The translations under genes and the position numbers were made by a program. Below the pieces are notes generated by a model. The model had not been told where the DNA came from, did not search any database, and saw nothing but the letters and a program-made list of their open reading frames with translations. DNA of 6,898 nt, taken from positions 1 to 6,898 of the forward strand of contig CAKQHC010000081.1 of NCBI GenBank assembly GCA_934234005.1, in the 5' to 3' direction. The stretch is from an uncultured Methanomassiliicoccales archaeon. GTDB lineage: Archaea > Thermoplasmatota > Thermoplasmata > Methanomassiliicoccales > Methanomethylophilaceae. Below are positions 1 through 6,322 of this stretch, one piece after another (the first letter of the stretch is position 1; each line of letters starts with the position of its first letter).

Positions 1-789
1 GTCGGCTTTTGACAGCAGCTCCTTTATTTCGGATTCGGTAAATCCAAATGCTTCGTCATATTCGGTTTGAAATATGTCAAATTCCATGAGGTTGTTCAAT
101 CCGCTGAACAGCGTCTGTTTGGATATGCGCGATACTCCGGTGACGATCGCGAATCTGTAATCCTGATTTGTTTTCAGCGTGGCTTCCATAAAAGGCGTAA
201 AGAAATCAAAGAATTCGTCATAAAACCTGGAAAGATACGCTTTGTGTGCGGGTTTGTCGTATTCATCTATAAGAATTACAACTTCCATGTCCTCTGTGGT
301 TTTTATCCATCTGCAAAGCAATGCTATGGCTCTGTGCATAAGAGCTTCATTCATTGTGCCGTTTTTGATTTCATTGAAGTATTTACGTTCTGATTCATCC
401 ATATCCGGATTGTTTAACAGTCCGTTGAATTTTATAAACAACTCCGACAGCATCAAGGATGTTTTTCTTAACAGCATTTCTTTATCTATCGATTCAATTG
501 ATGAAAAATCAAGGTGAATTACTTTGTATTTTCCCAGATGTTCCATCGCATCTGGTACTTTGGAAATCTTCAGTTTGGAGAACAGCTTATCATTATCTTT
601 GCAGTCGCAGTTGAAGAACGCATCCAGCATGTTCAGATTCATGGTTTTCCCGAATCTGCGGGGACGGGTGAATAAGAACGCTCCCGATTTTTGATCCACA
701 ATATCCTTTATCATAAGACTCTTGTCTACAAAATCGAAGTTTTTTGAGACAATAGTTTTGAAATTGCTTGTGGAAACGGGATAGGTCAT
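1..789 (-). CDS. AAA-ATPase-like protein (RPRRFGKT family), N-terminal part, cut by left window edge
   Basis: The first 263 residues are present; the C-terminus lies outside the window. The reading frame is open throughout. A family-type Walker A, RPRRFGKT (residues 42-49, first P-loop Gly replaced by Arg as is usual in this family), is followed by NLNMLDAFFN. Walker B is VVILIDEYDKP (170-180). A strand reading AIVTGVSRISK (214-224) looks like the sensor-1 region. This matches the AAA-ATPase-like family, whose members normally carry a C-terminal PD-(D/E)XK nuclease-like domain; that part would lie beyond position 1. The role is unknown, and members are often multi-copy in gut microbes. The start is ATG at 787-789, because an in-frame TAA lies at 805-807. 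No Shine-Dalgarno is visible and a TATA box sits about 26 bases upstream, so the mRNA may be leaderless. Base composition is AT-rich (about 32% GC by hand count over 421-540), unlike the neighbouring operon. The right-edge gene is a paralog. Confidence 0.85.
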   Translation of the reverse strand, partial: MTYPVSTSNFKTIVSKNFDFVDKSLMIKDIVDQKSGAFLFTRPRRFGKTMNLNMLDAFFNCDCKDNDKLFSKLKISKVPDAMEHLGKYKVIHLDFSSIESIDKEMLLRKTSLMLSELFIKFNGLLNNPDMDESERKYFNEIKNGTMNEALMHRAIALLCRWIKTTEDMEVVILIDEYDKPAHKAYLSRFYDEFFDFFTPFMEATLKTNQDYRFAIVTGVSRISKQTLFSGLNNLMEFDIFQTEYDEAFGFTESEIKELLSKAD

Positions 790-793
790 CAGT

Positions 794-810
794 TCATAAT
801 CAGATTATGA
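794..810. promoter_or_regulatory. 17-bp perfect palindrome, candidate operator of the left AAA gene
   Basis: TCATAATC-A-GATTATGA is an 8+1+8 perfect inverted repeat. It lies between the TATA-like element at 812-818 and the ATG at 787-789, covering the stretch where RNA polymerase would load. This is the usual place for an archaeal repressor site. The sequence shows only the symmetry and position; binding by a regulator is inference. Confidence 0.45.
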
Positions 811-811
811 G

Positions 812-818
812 TATTTAT
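812..818 (-). promoter_or_regulatory. TATA box of left AAA-ATPase-like gene
   Basis: On the minus strand this reads ATAAATA. Its centre (815) is 26 bases from the A of the ATG at 789, which is the archaeal TATA-to-start-site distance. Transcription would begin at or next to the start codon, consistent with the absence of a Shine-Dalgarno. Confidence 0.45.
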
Positions 819-914
819 GTGATGTGGCTATGTTATTTGTTTTGAATTTATCCATAAGCCGTAATACTATGCCGGACGCGGTTTTCAGTGTCTGATTCGG
901 ACCAGTTCGACAAC

Positions 915-924
915 TTTATAAATA
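915..924 (+). promoter_or_regulatory. TATA box of the S6e - aIF2 gamma - PIN operon
   Basis: TTTATAAATA is a near-ideal archaeal TATA box. With the usual 25-27 base spacing, transcription would start at about 945-947, giving a leader of roughly 38 bases before the S6e ATG at 984. It is the strongest promoter-like element in the window, as expected for a ribosomal protein operon. Confidence 0.7.
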
Positions 925-945
925 GTCCTTTATTAGGGAAGCGTG

Positions 946-963
946 CGCAGTCTACGGACTGTG
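946..963 (+). promoter_or_regulatory. S6e leader hairpin with C(UACG)G tetraloop
   Basis: CAGTC-TACG-GACTG at 948-961 forms a perfect 5-bp stem closed by C-G around UACG, a member of the very stable UNCG tetraloop class. The stem can extend by one G-U pair and one C-G pair to 946-963. It lies at the predicted 5' end of the transcript and ends about 11 bases before the AGGTG ribosome binding site (974-978). It could protect the mRNA end or act as a translational control site for S6e; neither is shown. Confidence 0.45.
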
Positions 964-983
964 AAATATAGAAAGGTGTTCAA

Positions 984-1421
984 ATGGTAGATTTCAAAGC
1001 TATCGTAAACGATAAGAAGACTGGTAAGTCCTACAACGTTACCGTCTCCGGTCACCACGCGAACTCTCTGATCGGTGTCAAAATCGGAGAGATCGTGGAT
1101 GGAATTTTCGTCGGTCTCCCCGACTACAAACTGCAGATTACCGGCGGTTCCGACAAAAACGGAACTCCCATGAGAAAAGATCTTCCCGGAAACAAGAGGG
1201 TCAAACTTCTCCTGTCCGACTCCCTCGGATTCCACAAGGTTACGCAGACCCGCAACGGAAAGAAGAAAGACAAATCCTACGATGGAGAGAGAAAAAGAAT
1301 CGCCATCCGCGGATGCGAGATTTCCGCCGAGATCGTACAGATCAACATGGCTATTGCCGAGTACGGACCCAAATCCGTCGAAGAGATTCTGAACCCTGCA
1401 GAGGGTGCGGACGCGGAGTGA
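984..1421 (+). CDS. rps6e: Small-subunit ribosomal protein S6e
   Basis: The 145-residue product is a structural protein of the 30S ribosomal subunit in archaea. The family signature is clear: [16 protein letters not shown] (residues about 54-69) is followed by a basic segment with [15 protein letters not shown] (about 91-105). Length is close to archaeal S6e; the long phosphorylated C-terminal tail of eukaryotic S6 is absent, and the C-terminus is short and acidic (ending EGADAE). The start is ATG at 984, preceded by AGGTG at 974-978 with 5 bases of spacing. It is the first gene of the operon, driven by the TATA box at 915-924 through a leader with a hairpin. Its last codons contain the ribosome binding site of the aIF2 gamma gene, only 4 bases away, so translation of the two genes is probably coupled. 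Confidence 0.95.
   Translation: MVDFKAIVNDKKTGKSYNVTVSGHHANSLIGVKIGEIVDGIFVGLPDYKLQITGGSDKNGTPMRKDLPGNKRVKLLLSDSLGFHKVTQTRNGKKKDKSYDGERKRIAIRGCEISAEIVQINMAIAEYGPKSVEEILNPAEGADAE
1415..1421 (+). promoter_or_regulatory. Ribosome binding site of aIF2 gamma, built on the S6e stop codon
   Basis: GGAGTGA, whose last three bases are the S6e stop codon, lies 4 bases before the ATG at 1426. It decides for ATG 1426 over the in-frame GTG at 1405, which has no comparable site and would add seven residues inside S6e. Confidence 0.6.
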
Positions 1422-1425
1422 ACTG

Positions 1426-2664
1426 ATGAAAGTTCCTAAGCAACCCGAGATCAACATCGGAATGATTGGTCACGTCGACCACGGAAAGACAACCCTCACA
1501 AAGGCTCTTTCCGGAGAATGGACCGACCGCCATTCCGAGGAACTGAAGAGAGGAATCTCGATCCGTCTCGGGTACGCGGACGTCGCGTTTTACAAGTGCC
1601 CCCAGTGTCAGGGAGCCAACGCGTACGGTACTTCGAAGAAGTGTAAGATTTGCGGCTCCGATACCGAATTCCTCAGGGCCGTTTCCTTTGTGGATGCCCC
1701 GGGTCATGAGACGCTTATGGCCACGATGCTTTCCGGAGCGGCGCTGATGGACGGAGCGCTTCTGTTGGTTGCCGCCAACGAGAAATGCCCCCAGCCCCAG
1801 ACGAAGGAGCATCTCATGGCCCTGTCGATTATCGGTATCGAGAACATAATCATCGTCCAGAATAAGATTGATATCGTGAGTCGCGACCAGGCGGTGGAGA
1901 ATTACAAACAGATAAAGGAGTTTGTTAAAGGTACCATCGCCGAGAACGCACCCATTATTCCGATTTCCGCCAACCGCGGAGTGAACATCGATATGCTTAT
2001 CGAGGCAATCGAGGAGCACATCGTGTCCAAAGTGAAGAGAGATCCCGATGCATCTCCGCTGATGCATGTGGCCCGTTCTTTCGACATCAACTCGCCCGGT
2101 ACTGTTCCGCAGGATCTTAAGGGAGGAGTGTTGGGAGGAACCCTTATTCAGGGTACTCTGAGAATCGGCGACGAAATAGAAATCTCTCCCGGAAGGAAAA
2201 CCGAGGTTGCGGGTAAAGCCGTTTACGAGAGAATCACTGCTAAGGTGGTTTCCCTTGAAGCGGGCGGACGCAGCGTTAAGGAAGTCCTCCCCGGAGGCCT
2301 CATTGCCATCGGTACGGGATTGGATGCATCCATCACGAAATCCGACGGACTTACCGGAAGAGTTATCGGAATGCCCGGCAAACTCCCGGCAGTGGTTCAC
2401 GATTTCAGGATGAAGACTACTCTGCTGGACCGTGTCGTGGGTTCGTCTGCGGAGCTTTCGGTTGACGATATCAAGAGCAACGAACCTCTGATGCTCAGCG
2501 TCGGTACTGCAACCACCGTCGGTGTGGTCAAGAGTGCCAGAAACGGCTCGGCCGAAGTGAGCTTAAAGATTCCGGTATGCATTCTGCCCGGACAGAGGGT
2601 CGCAATCTCCAGAAGAATCTCCAACAAATGGAGACTCATCGGATACGGAATCGTAGAACAGTGA
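1426..2664 (+). CDS. eif2g: Translation initiation factor aIF2 gamma subunit (GTPase)
   Basis: The product has 412 residues, the normal length for archaeal aIF2 gamma, the GTPase core of the aIF2 heterotrimer that brings initiator Met-tRNA to the small ribosomal subunit in the cytoplasm. All GTPase motifs are visible: G1 GHVDHGKT (15-22), switch 1 region with [11 protein letters not shown] (41-51), G3 DAPGH (90-94), G4 NKID (146-149) and G5 SAN (181-183). The subfamily-specific zinc knuckle is intact, with C58/C61 and C73/C76 (CPQC and CKIC). After the G domain come two beta-barrel domains, ending in [17 protein letters not shown], as in other aIF2 gamma proteins. The gene sits between S6e and a PIN nuclease, a grouping seen in many archaea. 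ATG 1426 was chosen because of its Shine-Dalgarno. The alpha and beta subunits are encoded elsewhere. Nothing appears damaged. Confidence 0.97.
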   Translation: MKVPKQPEINIGMIGHVDHGKTTLTKALSGEWTDRHSEELKRGISIRLGYADVAFYKCPQCQGANAYGTSKKCKICGSDTEFLRAVSFVDAPGHETLMATMLSGAALMDGALLLVAANEKCPQPQTKEHLMALSIIGIENIIIVQNKIDIVSRDQAVENYKQIKEFVKGTIAENAPIIPISANRGVNIDMLIEAIEEHIVSKVKRDPDASPLMHVARSFDINSPGTVPQDLKGGVLGGTLIQGTLRIGDEIEISPGRKTEVAGKAVYERITAKVVSLEAGGRSVKEVLPGGLIAIGTGLDASITKSDGLTGRVIGMPGKLPAVVHDFRMKTTLLDRVVGSSAELSVDDIKSNEPLMLSVGTATTVGVVKSARNGSAEVSLKIPVCILPGQRVAISRRISNKWRLIGYGIVEQ

Positions 2665-2670
2665 TTCGCG

Positions 2671-3036
2671 ATGCAGACCGTCGTTCTCGACACAAACGCC
2701 TTACTCATGCCTTTTGAGATGAGGATGAATCTGGACCTCTCTCTGGCAGAATTGCTGGGAGAGGTCAGAATCATCGTTCCCGGCCCTATGGTCGGCGAAC
2801 TTAAGCATCTTAACCACAGATATGCCAAAGCAGCCGTTGCGCTTGCCCGCAAATACGAGATTGTTCCCACCGAATACACGGGAGACAACGCCGTTCTCGA
2901 ACTTGCGGTCAGAACTAACGGTTATGTTCTTACCAACGATCAGGAACTCAGGCGCAGACTAAGGAAGGAGAATATCCCGTTGATTTACCTTCGTTCCGGT
3001 ACGCATTTGGTTGTAGACACGTATTTGGGAGAGTGA
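2671..3036 (+). CDS. PIN-domain ribonuclease, archaeal Fcf1/Utp24-like
   Basis: The 121-residue product is a single PIN domain. The four acidic metal-binding positions are present: D7 in VVLDTNALL, E43 in GELKHL, D72 in TGDNAV and D90 in LTNDQEL. Such domains cleave RNA using bound Mg or Mn. The archaeal proteins that follow aIF2 gamma are related to eukaryotic Fcf1/Utp24, which cut precursor rRNA, so a role in small-subunit rRNA maturation fits the S6e - aIF2 gamma context; this is inference. No antitoxin gene accompanies it, which argues against a VapC toxin. The start is ATG 2671. The preceding GTGAT (2661-2665, containing the aIF2 gamma TGA stop) is complementary to the 16S rRNA 3' end with 5-base spacing. 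This is the last gene of the operon; its stop lies in the arm of a hairpin shared with the convergent operon. Confidence 0.88.
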   Translation: MQTVVLDTNALLMPFEMRMNLDLSLAELLGEVRIIVPGPMVGELKHLNHRYAKAAVALARKYEIVPTEYTGDNAVLELAVRTNGYVLTNDQELRRRLRKENIPLIYLRSGTHLVVDTYLGE

Positions 3037-3052
3037 GGGGGAATTCCCCTCA
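3034..3052. terminator. Shared hairpin between convergent operons
   Basis: TGAGGGG-GAATT-CCCCTCA has perfect 7-bp arms around 5 bases. The left arm starts with the plus-strand PIN stop codon and the right arm ends with the minus-strand stop codon. It can form in both transcripts and could mark both 3' ends. No T-run follows on either side, so it is not a classical intrinsic terminator. Confidence 0.4.
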
Positions 3053-3877
3053 GATAAGCGGATACGGCGGTTCCTGGGGAGCGTTGACGTCCGTAGGTTC
3101 CTTTCCGGCTTCCGCGAGTTTGTCCATCACCAGTTCTTTTCCTTTGGCGGTAATGCCGTAGACCGGTACTTTGTTTCCGGCAATCAGGATTCCGGTTCTT
3201 TCCTTTGCAACTTCTCTGAGATGTTTGGACGCGCACGCGGTAATTATGTCGAACGTGTCGAATGCCTTTTCGGCATCTTCGCGGGACATACCCGATGTGT
3301 GCACACCGACAAGGACGATTCTGTCGCCGTATTTTTCCCTCAGTTCCGATGCGACTTTAGCCGAAGGCGTGGTAAGTGCCACCTCGGAATATCCTTTGGA
3401 GAATGCCAATTCGGCGCCTTTTATCATATCAATCTCCGCAGTGTCGGGATTTACCATATTGTCTCTTCCGACGGCTTCGACTACTTTGGGGATAGGTTCG
3501 GTTTCGCATATGCCGGAGATTCTTCCTCCCAGCCCCTGCAGCAACGGCGGATCGGTAATCACGGCTGTGCCACATCCGTCTGCGGCAATTACCGCACAGT
3601 CGATTTTATGATTGAGAAGTGCCGAACTGAGTGTTTCCGATATTCCGAAGTTCAGGAAGTTCTTCATCATAACCTGTCTGTCGTCGGTACACATGCCGAA
3701 GTTGTCTATGCGGTATTGGATGTTCTCCCTGATTGCTTCCTCGGTAACCTCGCCCATCCCCCTCCTGGACGCAAAGAGGGGGCAGTATTTGATACGGGGT
3801 GCGGTGACTTCGACGACTTTTCCGTCTTCTATCACCACTCTGCTCAGGCCCAGACACTCCATGACATGTCTGCCCAT
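3050..3877 (-). CDS. mmp8: Putative methanogenesis marker protein 8 (DUF2099)
   Basis: The 275-residue product is recognised as the DUF2099 / methanogenesis marker 8 family, which tracks with methanogens; its biochemical role is not established. Family-like segments are RVVIEDGKVVEV (13-24), PRIKYCPLF (27-35), YRIDNFGMCT (55-64), NFGISETL (76-83), AVIAADGCGTAVI (95-107) and LQGLGGRISGICETEPIPKVV (113-133). Seven cysteines occur (8, 32, 63, 94, 102, 124, 215); C32, C63 and C102 sit in the motifs that look most conserved and could bind metal, but this is speculation. No signal peptide or membrane segment is seen, so it is probably cytosolic. The start is ATG 3877, preceded by GGAGTGA formed from the end of the cyclophilin gene (3884-3890); the genes are 6 bases apart. 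It is the last gene of the SulP - cyclophilin - marker 8 unit. The final residues are proline-rich (PQEPPYPLI). Confidence 0.9.
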   Translation of the reverse strand: MGRHVMECLGLSRVVIEDGKVVEVTAPRIKYCPLFASRRGMGEVTEEAIRENIQYRIDNFGMCTDDRQVMMKNFLNFGISETLSSALLNHKIDCAVIAADGCGTAVITDPPLLQGLGGRISGICETEPIPKVVEAVGRDNMVNPDTAEIDMIKGAELAFSKGYSEVALTTPSAKVASELREKYGDRIVLVGVHTSGMSREDAEKAFDTFDIITACASKHLREVAKERTGILIAGNKVPVYGITAKGKELVMDKLAEAGKEPTDVNAPQEPPYPLI

Positions 3878-3883
3878 GGGCTT

Positions 3884-4897
3884 TCACTCCTTCGGTTCGA
3901 CGGTGACGGATTCGATAACGACGTCTTTTCTGGGTCTGTCGTTGTCATCGGTCAGTGTATGTCCTATTTTGTCTACTACGTCCATACCGTCGGTAACGGT
4001 TCCGAAAACGGGGTGGGCGTACGGAGTGGAACGGTTCTCTTTGTCCAGATACGTATTGTCCACAAGGTTGATGAAGAACTGCGATCCGCCGGAATTCGGA
4101 CGTCCGGTGTTGGCCATGGACATCGTACCGCGTATGTTGGAGTGGCCTTTTCCGAATTCGTCTTTGATGGTGTATCCGGGTCCGCCCATTCCGGTTCCGT
4201 CGGGGTCTCCGCCCTGAATCATGAAGTCCTTGATGACTCTGTGGAATATGACTCCGTCGTAGAATCCCTGTTTGGCGAGTTTGACGAAGTTTCCGGTTGT
4301 TATGGGCATGTCGTCATGCATTTTTATCGTAATGTCGCCCATGTTTGTGTGCAGGGTTACTTTACATCCGGGACCTTCTACGTCGCTGTAATCGGGTACT
4401 GCGGGTTCTTTGAACGGAGTTTCGTCGAAGACTTCCATCTTTTCGATGATTACGGGTGCTACGGGTTTGTCGTTCCTTCCGGTTTTGACGTGTCCGATTT
4501 TGTCGACGACGTCCATTCCTTCGATTACCTCTCCGAAGACAGGGTGTGCGGACGGGGTACGGGGATCGTCAACGTCCAGGAAGGTGTTGTTTACCAGATT
4601 GATAAAGAACTGCGAACCTCCGGTATTCGGACCTGCGTTTGCCATGGAGATTGTTCCCCTGACATTGGAATGTCCTTCTCCGAATTCATCTTCGATTTCG
4701 TATCCGGGACCTCCGGTTCCGTTTCCTTTGGGGTCTCCGCCCTGAATCATGAAGCCGTCTATAACTCTGTGGAAGCTCAGTCCGTCGTAGAATCCTTCTT
4801 TGGAGAGTTTTATGAAATTGCCTGCGGTTATAGGCATGTCGTCGTACATCATCAGGGTGATGTCGCCCATGTTCGTGCGCATTTTTACTTTGGTCAT
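3884..4897 (-). CDS. Tandem two-domain cyclophilin-type peptidyl-prolyl isomerase
   Basis: The 337-residue product contains two complete cyclophilin domains in one chain: residues about 4-157 and 180-333, joined by an acidic, proline-containing linker. Cyclophilins catalyse cis-trans isomerisation of peptide bonds before proline. Both copies keep the active-site set: R44, F49, Q52, Q96, F97 and H118 in the first, R220, F225, Q228, Q273, F274 and H295 in the second. The Trp that contacts cyclosporin in human CypA appears replaced by F106 and Y283. The domains match at about 106 of 154 aligned positions by eye, so they arose by internal duplication; most archaeal cyclophilins have one domain. 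There is no signal peptide, so it should be cytosolic. The ATG at 4897 lies 13 bases after the SulP stop with no good Shine-Dalgarno; TTTAAA at 4921-4926 could be an internal promoter. It is followed 6 bases later by the marker 8 gene. Confidence 0.95.
   Translation of the reverse strand: MTKVKMRTNMGDITLMMYDDMPITAGNFIKLSKEGFYDGLSFHRVIDGFMIQGGDPKGNGTGGPGYEIEDEFGEGHSNVRGTISMANAGPNTGGSQFFINLVNNTFLDVDDPRTPSAHPVFGEVIEGMDVVDKIGHVKTGRNDKPVAPVIIEKMEVFDETPFKEPAVPDYSDVEGPGCKVTLHTNMGDITIKMHDDMPITTGNFVKLAKQGFYDGVIFHRVIKDFMIQGGDPDGTGMGGPGYTIKDEFGKGHSNIRGTMSMANTGRPNSGGSQFFINLVDNTYLDKENRSTPYAHPVFGTVTDGMDVVDKIGHTLTDDNDRPRKDVVIESVTVEPKE
3899..4888 (-). repeat. Intragenic tandem duplication of the cyclophilin domain
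   Basis: Unit 1 is 4427-4888 and unit 2 is 3899-4360, with an offset of 528 bases (176 codons) around the active site. Near-identical DNA remains: a 25-base block beginning at 4202 recurs beginning at 4730 with no mismatch seen, encoding the FMIQGGDP region. The second unit has one extra residue (TGRPN against AGPN). Confidence 0.85.
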
Positions 4898-4910
4898 GAT
4901 GACGTAATCG

Positions 4911-6119
4911 TCACGTGCGGTTTAAAGCATGGTGTTGAAACAGGCGGAACAGGCCCATGAGAAGCAGGCCTGCGGCTGCTCCGTAGGCCAGATTTTCGGT
5001 TAGGAGAATTATGACGAAGGTCAGAATTGTCACTGCGGAATTTCTTAACGATTCTCCGTCGCGGTTGGAAAACATTCTTTTCAGTCCGTTCCAGTCGAAG
5101 GTTACGAACGAGACGTAAATCATCACCGCAATGAGTGCGGCCAGGGGAATCATGCCGAGAACCGACGATCCGTAGGCGATCAGGATTGCCAGCATCATTC
5201 CGGATACGAATGTGGACATTCTTCCGCGGCCTCCCGATTTTACGTTCGTTACAGCCTGTCCGATCATTGCGCATCCGGGCATGGCTCCGACGGAACCGCA
5301 GGCAGTGTTTGCTATGCCCTGTGCGATGCATTCTCTGGTATTGTTTCCTTTTGTGCCGGTCATGCTGTCCACAAGTTTCAGCGTAAGGGAAGTTTCCAAC
5401 AGACCGACAAATGCCAATGATACTGCGGTGGGCAGAACGGCGGACAGTGCGTTTGTGTCGGTAAGAAGAGACGGGAAAGATATGTCGGGCCATCCGGCGG
5501 ACATGTCTCCCAAATCGGAGACCATAACTATGCTGCCGTTCGATCCTATCAGTAAATCGGTCAGGGTGACGACGGCTATGGCGACAAGTGTAGACGGCAC
5601 GGCTTTGCTGATGCGGGGAAACAGGAGAATGACGGCTATGCCCAGAACGATGTAGAATGCCATGAGAAGCATTCCTTCGGACGATTCGACCGTGTTGTTG
5701 GCTATGCTGTTAATCTGGGACATAAGAATTATTGCGGCCAGACCGTCAACGAATCCCGTAACTATCGGTTTCGGTATGCGTTTCAGGAGATGGCCGATTC
5801 CGATCAGACCCAGAATTATTTGGATAATTCCTGCCAGGAATACGGCGCAAAACAGGTAGTCAAGACCGTGGGACGCTATCAGAGGTGCGGCAACCACCGC
5901 CATGGATCCCGCTCCCGCGGATACCATTGCGGGTCTTCCGCCAAGGAACGAGATTATCAGGAGGAACGCAATGGACGTGTACAGTCCGAGAATCGGATCT
6001 ACTCCGGCTACTATCGTGAACCCTATGACTTCGGGTATAACGGCAAAAGAGGAAACTATGCCTGCGGGAATGTCTCCTTTGATGTTGGAAAACCATTGTG
6101 ATTTTTCGTCTGACAGCAT
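4911..6119 (-). CDS. SulP-family anion transporter lacking a STAS domain
   Basis: The 402-residue product is a multi-pass membrane protein. Its N-terminal part is typical of SulP (SLC26) carriers: IKGDIPAGIVSSFAVIPEVI, AGVDPILGLYTS, LGGRPAMVSAGAGSMAVV and PIVTGFVDGLAAII. Later segments include VGLLETSLTLKLVD and CGSVGAMPGCAMIGQA. SulP proteins move sulfate, bicarbonate, molybdate or related anions; the substrate cannot be told here. The usual cytoplasmic STAS domain is missing: the protein stops right after the last hydrophobic helix (LLMGLFRLF) and the next gene starts 13 bases on. An in-frame ATG at 6200 would add 27 hydrophilic residues, but its GGAGG abuts the start directly. I prefer ATG 6119, which has GGAG 8 bases upstream (6128-6131) and a TATA box at the right distance. 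It is the first gene of the minus-strand unit; its link to cyclophilin and marker 8 is unexplained. Confidence 0.9.
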   Translation of the reverse strand: MLSDEKSQWFSNIKGDIPAGIVSSFAVIPEVIGFTIVAGVDPILGLYTSIAFLLIISFLGGRPAMVSAGAGSMAVVAAPLIASHGLDYLFCAVFLAGIIQIILGLIGIGHLLKRIPKPIVTGFVDGLAAIILMSQINSIANNTVESSEGMLLMAFYIVLGIAVILLFPRISKAVPSTLVAIAVVTLTDLLIGSNGSIVMVSDLGDMSAGWPDISFPSLLTDTNALSAVLPTAVSLAFVGLLETSLTLKLVDSMTGTKGNNTRECIAQGIANTACGSVGAMPGCAMIGQAVTNVKSGGRGRMSTFVSGMMLAILIAYGSSVLGMIPLAALIAVMIYVSFVTFDWNGLKRMFSNRDGESLRNSAVTILTFVIILLTENLAYGAAAGLLLMGLFRLFQHHALNRT

Positions 6120-6127
6120 TGCGGATG

Positions 6128-6131
6128 CTCC
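6128..6131 (-). promoter_or_regulatory. Ribosome binding site supporting the SulP start at 6119
   Basis: GGAG on the minus strand lies 8 bases before ATG 6119, inside the leader predicted from the TATA box at 6163-6172 (start site near 6141). It is the main argument for the shorter SulP protein over the ATG at 6200. Confidence 0.5.
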
Positions 6132-6162
6132 GTCCGATAGGGGGCTAGCAGGCGTATGGTAT

Positions 6163-6177
6163 TGTATATTTTCGGAA
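6163..6177 (-). promoter_or_regulatory. SulP operon promoter (BRE plus TATA)
   Basis: The minus strand reads TTCCGAAAATATACA: a purine-rich BRE-like CGAAA followed by an ATATA core. With standard spacing transcription would start near 6141, about 22 bases before ATG 6119. It lies downstream of the alternative ATG 6200, so this promoter could only serve the shorter form. Confidence 0.5.
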
Positions 6178-6179
6178 CA
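6166..6179. repeat. 14-bp direct repeat, copy 1 (overlaps SulP promoter)
   Basis: ATATTTTCGGAACA (plus strand) occurs exactly here and again at 6323-6336. On the minus strand it reads TGTTCCGAAAATAT and contains the BRE/TATA of the SulP promoter. Confidence 0.6.
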
Positions 6180-6322
6180 ACGTTTGTTTGGATAAAGCAT
6201 CCTCCTGCGGTACGGAATCTAATAAGGCTGCCCAATTGTTAAACTGCCGGAATTTAGATACGGATTTCCACATTTCGGTACTGCGCGGATTCGTTGAGAC
6301 CTGTTTAGCAATACGATGCCCG

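Noticed and set aside
181..200. Possible frameshift in the left AAA-ATPase-like gene near its FTPF segment
   Set aside because: Rechecking the base run (four A on the plus strand) gave a continuous frame from residue 1 to 263.
67..517. Two plus-strand open frames at the left edge
   Set aside because: Both are antisense to the AAA-ATPase-like gene, whose Walker A and B motifs lie on the minus strand.
1351..2400. 349-codon minus-strand open frame
   Set aside because: It is antisense to aIF2 gamma, which has all GTPase motifs; the translation is low-quality Arg/Ser/His-rich sequence.
2671..3036. PIN protein as a VapC toxin of a toxin-antitoxin pair
   Set aside because: There is no antitoxin gene next to it. 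It is fused in operon order to aIF2 gamma, which is the conserved setting of the Fcf1-like archaeal protein.
3221..4960. 579-codon plus-strand open frame across marker 8 and the cyclophilin gene
   Set aside because: It is antisense to two well-recognised genes that happen to share a frame. Its translation is Gly/Val/Phe/Tyr-rich with no family resemblance.
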